A program made the translations under genes and the position numbers. The notes under the pieces are model-generated. The model ran no database searches. It was not told where the DNA came from and saw only the letters and a program-made list of their open reading frames with translations. A stretch of 64,000 nucleotides of DNA from contig DASVLJ010000078.1 in NCBI GenBank assembly GCA_036384915.1, forward strand, positions 124,001 to 188,000, written 5' to 3'. Of the stretch, positions 25,430-35,100 are shown in pieces (the stretch's first letter is position 1; each line of letters begins with the position of its first letter). The stretch is from PKWO01 sp036384915. Lineage in GTDB: Bacteria > Pseudomonadota > Gammaproteobacteria > Burkholderiales > Burkholderiaceae_D.

Positions 25430-25702
25430 TTATTTTTCTTTCCCGGCGATATGCGCCAACAGCGATTTCCCCGTGACGGACGTCGAATAGGAATCCGCCG
25501 CCACCAGGATCATTCCCGGCACACCGAGCACCGTGCGCGCCACCAAGCCTGCCAGCACATGCCCCATGCCCGACTTGATTTCACCGTCGAGCAACAGGCT
25601 GGCGCCAGGCGTCAATACCACCTCTCCCAGCAGTTTCGCGCCGGCGCCAAACATTTTCTCGGCGTCTTTCGATTTTTCCGGTTCTGTCGTTTCAACACTC
25701 AT
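25430..25702 (-). CDS. Small paralogous protein 3 of 3 (possible DUF6072-like)
   Basis: A 90-residue product and the most compact copy: a short charged N-terminus (MSVETTEPEKSKDAEKM), then the shared core (AKLLGEVVLTPGASLLLDGEI, KSGMGHVLAGLVARTVLG, VPGMILVAADSYSTSVTGKSL) and a short end HIAGKEK. It is the first gene of the minus-strand operon (three paralogues, ABC exporter, PHA-like). Its start faces the PKS-NRPS gene across the 418-bp repeat-rich spacer. Confidence 0.72.
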   Translation of the reverse strand: MSVETTEPEKSKDAEKMFGAGAKLLGEVVLTPGASLLLDGEIKSGMGHVLAGLVARTVLGVPGMILVAADSYSTSVTGKSLLAHIAGKEK

Positions 25703-25755
25703 TGAGGATCTCCAGGTTGCTGTTCATGGTCGGGCGAGCGCGCCTACGAGCGCCC

Positions 25756-25791
25756 ATAAGGGACATAAGCGATATAAGCGATGTAAAACCC
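25756..25791. repeat. 9-bp tandem repeat array (ATAAGCGAT)
   Basis: ATAAGGGAC, ATAAGCGAT, ATAAGCGAT and a decayed GTAAAACCC follow one another at an exact 9-bp period, 54-89 bp upstream of the first gene of the leftward operon. This is where a regulator or polymerase would sit for that operon. Confidence 0.55.
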
Positions 25792-25888
25792 TGCGGCGCG
25801 AACCGCGGCATGCGCTCAAAAAACGAATTCAAAACGGCATGCCGGCCGTCGCGATACGGCATTTATACAGGGATTTTTCTTGCTTGGA

Positions 25889-25935
25889 TATTACGTGCTA
25901 TTACGCGTTATTACGTCGTATTACATCCTATTACG
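25889..25935. promoter_or_regulatory. Five TATTACR heptamers at an exact 10-bp period
   Basis: TATTACG begins at 25889, 25899, 25909 and 25929, and TATTACA at 25919, each separated by a 3-bp variable spacer. The array ends 185 bp before the PKS-NRPS start codon and begins 186 bp from the start codon of the divergent operon, so it is centred. Heptamers repeated once per helical turn are how OmpR/SARP-type winged-helix activators bind, and such a protein (FHA plus winged helix) is encoded at the cluster edge. The assignment is inference. Confidence 0.65.
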
Positions 25936-26050
25936 GCGGCATTTCTTGCAAATTTTGCTCGTGCTAATGTAGGCACCGCGTATCTCGAGCACAACAATAT
26001 TTGTCACGCGGCGGACAAAGAGACAAAGAGAAAATTCACAGTATCCATCG

Positions 26051-26089
26051 GATATTCAATCTGCTTATCCAATTTGAGTATCCAATCTG
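26051..26089. repeat. 13-bp tandem repeat array upstream of the PKS-NRPS gene
   Basis: Three contiguous 13-bp units share TATYCAATYTG: 26051-26063, 26064-26076 and 26077-26089. The last ends 31 bp ahead of the PKS-NRPS ATG, so the array is in the leader or core promoter of that gene. It differs in sequence and period from the 9-bp and 10-bp arrays in the same spacer. Confidence 0.55.
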
Positions 26090-26092
26090 GTC

Positions 26093-26104
26093 CAGTCTAG
26101 ACTG
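26093..26104. promoter_or_regulatory. 12-bp perfect palindrome before the PKS-NRPS ribosome-binding site
   Basis: CAGTCTAGACTG directly follows the 13-bp repeats and precedes GAGGAA (26108-26113). It could be an operator or form a small hairpin next to the ribosome-binding site. Confidence 0.4.
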
Positions 26105-26120
26105 AAAGAGGAAATCGGCA

Positions 26121-29100
26121 ATGACAAGCACAGGTAAAGACATCCATTCCGGCGCGACGCCGCCGGCGACCGATTCGCACTACGAGGCCATCGCCATCGT
26201 CGGCATGGGGTGCCGATTTCCCGGCGGCGCGAACAGTCCGGCCCAATTTTGGGAGAACCTGAGAAGTGGAACGCATAGCATTACGGAGACGCCGGAGAGT
26301 CGCTGGAATACCGACGCCTTCTTCTCCAGGGAGAAAAACAAGAAAGCGAAAATGAACACGAAGTGGGGCGGCTATATCGACGGTTTCGACGAATTCGATC
26401 CGGAATTTTTCGGCATCGCCCCCAGGGAGGCCAAGTTCATGGACCCGCAGCAGCGCAAGCTGCTGGAAGTGAGCTGGGAAGCGCTCGAGGATGGCGGCCT
26501 GCAGCCGTCTTCGCTGAGCGGGAAGTCGGTCGGGGTGTTCGTCGGCGGCTTCACCCTGGATTACAAAATCCTGCAGTTTACCAATCCCAGTTTCGAGAAT
26601 CTCGATTCGCACAGCGCCACCGGCATCATGATGACCATGCTGTCGAACCGGATTTCCTACATCTACAATTTCAACGGCCCCAGCATGTCGGTCGACACGG
26701 CCTGCAGCTCGTCGATCGTCGCGGTGGATCTGGCCTGCAAGAGCCTGCAGCAGGGCGACAGCGAGCTGGCCATCGCCGGCGGCGTGTCGCTCAATATCGC
26801 GCCGCAATACACCATCTCGGAAACGCAGGGCGGCTTCCTGTCGCCAACCGGATCGTCGCACGGTTTCGCCGCCACCGCCAACGGCTATGTGCGTTCCGAA
26901 GGCGTCGGCATCGTCGTGTTGAAGAGGCTCTCCGCCGCCATTGCCGACGGCGACCGCATCCACGCAGTGATCCGGGCGACCGCCGTCAATCAGGACGGCA
27001 AGACCAACGGCATCACCGTGCCCAACGGCGATGCGCAATTCCGCTTGATGAAAAAAGCCTATGCCAGGGCCGGCGTATCGCCCGGGAAAGTGCAATACAT
27101 CGAAGCCCACGGCACGGGAACGCCAGTCGGCGACCCGATCGAGGCCGATTCGATCGGACGCCTCCTCTCGCTGGAACGTGCGCCGGAAGACCGCTGCTAC
27201 GTGGGTTCGGTGAAAACCAATATCGGCCATACCGAAGCCGCGGCGGGCATGGCGGGCTTGATCAAGGTGGTGATGGCGATGAAGAACCGCGCCATTCCGC
27301 CGCATCTGCATTTGACGCAGGTCAATCCCAAGATCGATCTCGACAAGGTGCCGTACACCATCCCGACCGCGCCCGTGGCCTGGCCGGAACACGAAGGGCC
27401 GATGCTGGCGGGGATCAATTCGTTCGGCTTCGGCGGCACCAATGCCCACCTGGTGCTGAGCGAATATGTTCCCTCGGCGCCGGCATCGACGGTGCCTGCC
27501 GGCGATGACGACAGCCGGATCAAGCTGTTCCCCGTGAGCGGCCGGGGCAAGCCTTCGCTGGTGCGCAATGCGGCCGCCTGCCTGAAGCATATCGAGACCC
27601 TCGACAGCGAAACCGACCTGTTTCACCTGGCGCACACCGCGGCCGTCGTCCGCGAGCGGCATGAGAACCGGGCCACGTTCACCTATCGCAATAAGGCGCA
27701 ACTGACGGAGAAGCTGCGCCGCTTCATCGACAGCGACGGCGTGGCCTCGGCCGCTGTCGACAAGGCGAAATCGGGCCGCAAAGGCCAGGGCGAACAGCGC
27801 GAACGGCTTGCCTGGGTGACGACGGGCATGGGGCCGCAATGGTGGGCCATGGGCCGCGAACTCTATGCGGCGGAGCCGGTTTTCAAGCAGGCCATCGATG
27901 CCATCGGCGCCGAATTCGACCGCCAGGCCGATTGGTCCCTGACGCGGGAATGGCTGCTGGCCGACGAGAGCCAGTCGCAGATGGATAATACCTGGCTGGC
28001 CCAGACCGCGAACTTCGCCCTGCAGGTCGGGCTGGCGGAACTGTGGCGCGCGCACGGGGTCGAGCCCGATTGCATCGTCGGCCATAGCACGGGCGAGATC
28101 GCTGCGTTCTACCTGGCCGGCGTCTATAGTTTGGAGGATGCGGTGACGGTCGCCATCCACCGCAGCCGCCTGCAGCAGCTTACGCACGGCATGGGCAAGA
28201 TGCTGGCGGTGGGGTTGCCTGCCGCCGAGGCGAATGCCTATGTGGAGCGCAACAAGGACGAGGTCTCCATCGCGGCCGTCAACGGCCCGAATGCCTGCGT
28301 CATCTCGGGCAGTGCGGCAACGCTGGAACGCATCGCCGCCGAGCTGCAAGACAAGGAAGTGTTCAACAAATTCCTCCACGTCGAAGTGCCGTATCACAGC
28401 CCGGCGATGTGCGTGATCAAAGACCAGTTGCTGCAATCGCTGGCGAACATCAACCCACGTCCGGAAACCATCCCGCTTTACTCGACCGTGACGGGGAAGC
28501 GGATCAGCGGCACGGAACTGGGGGCCGACTATTGGTGGAGCAATGTCCGCGAGCCGGTTTTGTTTGCCAAGGCGGTGCAGGAAATCATCGACGACGGCTA
28601 TAGCGGCTTTATCGAAATCGGGCCGCATCCGGTGCTTGGGGCCGCCATCGCGGAAGTGGCGCAAGAGCTGCGGAAAAACGTTTTCGTCACGGCCTCGCAA
28701 CGCAGGAAGAAACCCGAGCAGGAATATTTTTTTGATGCCGTTGCCGCGCTGCACAGCCGCGGCTTCGACATCGATTGGCAAGGTATGTATAGCGGCGGGA
28801 TGTTCGTGCCGTTTCCCACCTATCAGTGGAACTGGGGCCGGTTCTGGTATGAGACCCCGTATTTCAACAAGGTTCGCGTCGGCAAGGCCGACCACCCGCT
28901 GCTCGGTATGCGCCAGACCGGGCTGGCCGATCTGGCCAATTCGTGGCGGACCGACATCAGTCTGGAAAAATACCCCTACCTCAACGACCACCGGATTCAA
29001 GACACCTGCATCCTGCCGGCGGCGGCCTATGTCGAAATGGCCTACGGCGCGCTGAGAAAGGGCTGGGGCGACGCCGACTATCGCATCCACGATCTGCACA

Positions 29101-32100
29101 TCGAAAAGGGCATTTTCCTGAGCTCGGACAAGGACCCCGCCGCGACCTTCCAATTCGACGAGAAGCATGCGCGCTTCCAGATTTCCAGTATCGGCACGCC
29201 CGACGGCGGTAACGACGATGGCGACGACAACGGAGCCACGGCGAGCCGCGCCAATCCTGTCCTCCATGCGACGGGCCAGGTGTCCAGGGCGCAGGGTACG
29301 CGTCGCCGTGAGACCTTCAACCTCGCCGCATGCCAGGCCAGAACGCCGCGGTTGCTCGGCCAGGAAGAGTGTTACCGCCACCTGCACCAGCATGATTACG
29401 ATTACGGCCCCGCCTTCCAGGCCATTCAATCGTTGCGCGCCGGCGACGGCGAGCTGCTGGCCGAAGTGGAATTGCCGGCCCTGCTCGATGGCGACGGCGC
29501 CGGTGCCGGACAGTACCATTTCCATCCCTCCCTGTTCGACGCCTGCCTGCAAACGGTGATTTTCAGCGAGATCTTGCGCTTGCAGCCGGACCAGGCCCTG
29601 ACTTCGCGCCTGCCCATCAAGATCGGCGCGATCGATATCGCACGCGGCGCGCCCGTGAGATTCTGGTGCCATACCCGCATCGTGCAGCGCGACGACGAGC
29701 AAATGGTGGCGGACATCGCGCTCTACGATGCGCAATTGCAAGCCTTCGGCCAGATCCAGGGATTTGTCGCCAAGACCGTCGATAGCGTGGCGAGCGGCCT
29801 CAAGGCCGATACCATCGACGGCTGGCTGTACCAGCCCGGCTTCGTGGAAAGCGCCATCGATGCCGGAGACGGCGGCGCGGAAGACGGAACCGGGCTGAAA
29901 GACTGTTACCTCGTCTTTGCCGGCCAGCAGCGCGCGCCGGGTTTCGTGCATGCCCTGCGCGAGAAAGGCGCGCACCTCTGCCTGGCGGAGGTGAATGCGG
30001 CCACGGATGCGGCGCCTTCCATCGCCCCCGATCTGGGCTCGGCAAAGTTGACCGCCGCCGATCCCGTCGCCCTGGAAACCTTGTTCGCGGCGCTACAGGC
30101 GAAGTTCGGCGACTTCGACATCGTTTTCGATACCAACGGCGATTCTTCGCTCTCGCCGGCCCTGGACCGGCAGGCGCTGGAGCGGCACAAGAGCACGCGT
30201 CTGCATGGCTTGCTCGCCATTGCCAAGGCTTTGTTGAAAAAAACTTCGGACGCAAAGCTGTGGCTAATCACCCGCAACGGCCTCGCGGCGGCCGGCGGCG
30301 CGCCCGTGGATCCTCTGGCCGCCGCCGTGTGCGGCTTCGGCCGCGTGCTGGCCCAGCAGGAATTGCTCGATAACTGGGGCAAGTTGATCGATCTCGATGC
30401 GCAGGCCGACGACCGTTGCGTGCTCGATGAACTGCGCAAGGGCAACAGCGACGGCGAGAACGAAATCAGCTATCGCCTCGGCACGCGCTACGCTTCGCGC
30501 CTGATCCCGGCGCAGGACCTCAAGCCCGCCTTTCCGCTGCACCTCGATGCCGGCGCGACCTACATGGTAGTGGGGGCGTTCGGCGCGATCGGCCAATTGG
30601 TGTGCACGATGCTGGTCAACCGGGGCGCCCGCCGCCTGATCGTCACCGGGCGCGAATCGCTGCCGCCGCGCGCGCAATGGCGCGGCCTGGACCCGGCGCA
30701 CGCGCTGTACCAGCGCGTCCAGTTCGTGCGCGCCCTGGAAGCAAGCGGCGCCGACGTGATCGCGGCCGATCTCGATGTCTGCGACGACAGCGCCATCTCC
30801 GCCTTCTTCGCGGACTTCAACGACAAGGGGTATCCGGCGATCCGCGGCATCTTCTACAGCGCCGGCATCGTCAAGGATGCCATGGTGCCCAACCTTGGCA
30901 CGGACGAATTCGATGCGGTCTTCGACACCAAGGCCAGGGGCGCGCTGGCGCTGCACCATGCCACGGCCGGCCTGCCGCTGGATTATTTCGTGCTGTTCTC
31001 GTCGGTGGCCACGCAAGTCACGACTTCCGGCCAATCCGCCTACGCGGCGGGCAATGCCTTCCTCGACGCGCTGTGCCAGGCGCGCAAGCAGCAGGGCTTG
31101 CCGGCGTTGAGCATCAACTGGGGGCCGTGGGCGATCGGGATGATCAAGGAACTCAACCTGATCGAGCACTACAAGCTGCATCGCGGCATGTCCTGCATCC
31201 TGCCGGAGGCGGGCATGAAAGTCATGGAACGCATCCTGGACCAGCCGCACGCTCAACTAACCGTGTGCGACGCGGATTGGCAAAAAGTGGTGAAGTGGTA
31301 CGTCAAGAAGCCGAGCCTGTTCGCCGAACTCAACGACGCCAGCCAGGAAGAAGGCCAATCCGACGATGCGGGTTTCCTCGATACCTATGTCCAGCTTCCC
31401 GCCCAGGAGCGCCTGCAACTGGTGAGCCAGAACTTCCGCCGCATCGTGGCGCAGGTGCTGCGCAGCGGCATGGACAGCGTCGACGCGGATGCCAACTTGA
31501 TCAGTATCGGCATCGATTCGCTGATGGGCGCCGAGTTGAGCACCCGGGTCAACAGCTATTTCGGCAATACGCTGAGCCTGGTGAAACTGATCGGCAATGC
31601 CAGCGTGGCGGAACTGGCGCGCGAGCTGAACGACAAGATCGCCCAGGACAGGCAAACCCTGGCGGCCATGGAGCGCTTGACGGCGGCATCGGCCGGTGCG
31701 GATGGATCGGGCACGGCGCCTGCCGCCGCGGAACCGCGCAATCCGTTCGAGCATATCCCCGTGGAGAGCGAGTTTCCGCTCTCCTACGGCCAGAAGGCCA
31801 TCTGGTTCACCCATCAGCTCAACCCCGCCAGTTCGGCCTATAACATCGGCGGCGTGATGCATATTCCCGCCGCCCTGAACCTGGAGGCGCTCGACAAGGC
31901 CATCGCCGGCGTGGTGGCGCGCCATCCGAGCCTGCGGACCAATTTCTTCGTGGTCGACGGCGAGCCCGTGCAGCGGGTGTACGCGACCAGGGACGCCACG
32001 TTCGAGCTGGTCGACGCGCAAGACATGCCCTGGCCCGAGATCAGGGAACAGGTCATCCGCGAAAACCGCAAACCGTTCGACCTGGAAAACGAGGCCCTCT

Positions 32101-35100
32101 ACCGTATCCGGCTGTATCGGCAAAGTGCGGAAAGCTATTATTTCTCGATCAGCATCTACCACATCATTTCGGACGCATGGTCGAACTACATGTTCTTGAA
32201 CGAGATGCAAGACCTGTACATGCAGTACAACAATAACAGGGAAGTCACGATAGTCCCGGCCGCGACGGGTTACCAGGATTTCGTGCAATGGGAAGGCAAG
32301 CTGGTCAACAGCATCCGCGGTTCCAGCATGTATAAATTCTGGCGCAATCACCTGCCCGCCGAATTTCCCAAGCTGGCGCTGCCGCTCGACAAGAAGCGCC
32401 CCAGCGTCATCACCAACAACGGCAGCTCGTTCAATTTCGAGATCGACAAGACGCTGACCGCGAAAATCGCCGCGCTCTCACGCAGGGAAGGCGCGACCAT
32501 GTTCATGACCCTGATGAGTGTGTATTACACGCTGCTGCACCGTTATACGCGGCAGGACGACATCATCGTGGGCAGCCCGGTGGCGGGCAGAACCTCGGCC
32601 GAGTTCTCCCAGGTCTACGGCTACTTCGTCAACCCCTTGCCGCTGTACCAGAGTTTTGCCGGCAAGCCGAGCTTCCTCGCCCTGTTGCGCAAGGTCAAGG
32701 ATACGACGTTCGCGGCCCTGGAAAACCAGGAATATCCGTTCTCGCTGCTGGTCGAACGCCTGGCGCTGGCGCACGATCCCAGCCACACCAGCGTGTTCCA
32801 GGCGATGTTCGTCCTGTTGAACCACCAGGTCGAGCGGAACAGCATCGATGCGCAGAGCGTGGCCCAGTACAAGGGCTTCCCCATGCAACTGCTGCAGATG
32901 CCCGAGGAAGAAGGTCAGTTCGATCTGACGCTCTCCGTCTACGAGGAATGCGGCGTCTATCAATGCTGCTTCAAATACAATTCCGACCTGTTTTTGCCCG
33001 ACACCGTCGCCGGCATGTCGGCGCACTTCCTGCAGTTGGCGCAACAGGCCGTGAGTTTCCCGGAAAAACCGGTAGCGGAATACGACCTCTTGAGCGCGGA
33101 CGAGAAGCATACCGTTCTACAGCGCTACTCCAATCTGCAAAGCCTGGCCGAGGCGGAAGAGGTGCCATTCACCCCGGTCCAGGTGCAATTCGAACAGCAA
33201 GCCGCACGCTTTCCCGGCAAGATCGCGGTCAGGATGCGGCCCGAGGCCGGCGTTGAAGGCGAGGCTGAACAAAGCATCGATTACCAAGGGCTGAATGCGC
33301 GGGCCAACCAACTGGCGCACCGGCTCCTTGCCTTGGGTGTGGACAAGGGTTCCCCCGTGGCGGTCTGCCAGCACAAATCCATCGACTTGATGATATGCCT
33401 GTTGGGCATCTTGAAGGCGGGCGGCGCTTATGTCTTGCTGGAACCGGAGCTGCCGGTGGAACGCCTGGCCGGCATGGTGGGCGATGCCGGAGCCAGGTAC
33501 GTGCTGCACACGCCGGCCCAGGCGGAGAAAGCGCACGCCGTGGCATCGGCCATCGCGGCGGAAAATACCGTTCAAGCCTCATTGCTGGATCTGTCCGACC
33601 TGGCCCTGGACGAATTGCCCAGGGATAATCCGGTTGCCCGCACTGTCGGTACGGCCAAGCAAGACCCGGCCTATGTCGTCTTCACTTCCGGTTCCACCGG
33701 CCGGCCCAAGGGCGTTATGGTGAGCCACGGGAATGTCGCCTCCATCGCCGGCGCCTGGCGCGAAGAATTGGCGCTCGACCACAGCGATGTCCACATGCAG
33801 ATGGCCAATCCAGGCTTCGACGTGTTCAGCGGCGACTGGCTGCGCGCCCTGTGCCACGGCGCCGAACTCAACCTGTGCGACAAGAACACCTTGTTGAACA
33901 TGCCGCTGCTGTACCAGGCGCTCAAGGACAACGGCGTCACCATCGCGGAATTCATCCCGACACTGCTGCGAAAGCTGATGGATTACCTGGAGCAGGCGCA
34001 ATGCCGGCTCGATTTCATGCGCACGCTCATCGTCGGCTCCGAATCGTGGAACCACGGCGAGTACCGGCGCCTGCGCAGGCTCGTCGGCGCCGGCACGCGC
34101 GTGGTCAACACCTACGGCACCTCGGAAACCACCATCGACAATTGTTTCTTCGATTTCGACGAATCCAACAAGCGGGGCTATCAGCACTGCGACCAGTCCG
34201 ACGGCATCCCCATCGGCAAGCCGTTCGCCAACAGTTTCGTGCTGATTCTCGACGATGACATGAAGCCGGTGGCCAAGGGCATGGTGGGCGAAATGTTCGT
34301 CGGCGGGAACGGCGTGACGCTGGGCTATGCCGGCAACCCGGAACTCACCGGCGCGAAGTTCGTGGAATTGCCTATCCTCGAGGCCGTGCTGGGCGCCGGC
34401 AATCCGCTCGCTCGCGTCTACCGCACTGGCGACCTGGCGAAATGGGACGGCAACGGCAACCTGCTCTTGAGCGGCCGGCGCGATACGCAGGTGAAGATAC
34501 GCGGCCACCGGATCGAGTTGGCCGAGGTGGAGGAAGTCTTGTCCAGGCAGGCGCAAGTCGCCCAAGTCCTGGTGACCGTGTGCGAGGACGGCGGCGGGCA
34601 AAAGCGCCTGTGCGCCTATTTCCGGCCCCAGCCTGGCGCGGCCGTCGCGGCGGAGCATTTGCGCGTGCACGCCGTCAAGTCGCTGCCCTCGTTCATGATT
34701 CCCGATTTTTTCTGCGAGATCGAGGCGATCCCGGAGCTGGCCAACGGGAAGATCGATTACAAGTCGCTGCCCCGTCCCGAAGCCGTGCGCGCCCAGAAGG
34801 AAATCGCCGCACCGGTGACCTGGTATCAAAAGGAAATGGCGGCTATCTGGTCGAAGATGCTGGGCATCAACGCGATCAGCCTGTACGACGACTTTTTCGA
34901 AATGGGCGGCAATTCGCTCTACCTGATCGAATTGACCCTCAGAATCAACGAGCGTTTCAACATCAAGATCAAAGTCAGCGATCTGTTCCGGCTCTCGACC
35001 CTGCTCGGTATGGCTGGCGTGGTGGAAGACATCGTCACCGGCAAATCGCAGGGCAGCCTGCCTTATATCAGCTACAACCAGCGTCAGCCCGGCATCCTGT

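Noticed and set aside
25889..25935. CRISPR-like repeat array
   Set aside because: Units are 7 bp with 3-bp spacers; far too short for CRISPR, and no cas genes are present.
26097..29975. 1292-codon minus-strand ORF opposite the PKS part of the megasynthase
   Set aside because: Antisense to an unmistakable PKS; Arg/His-rich composition without motifs is typical of GC-rich shadows.
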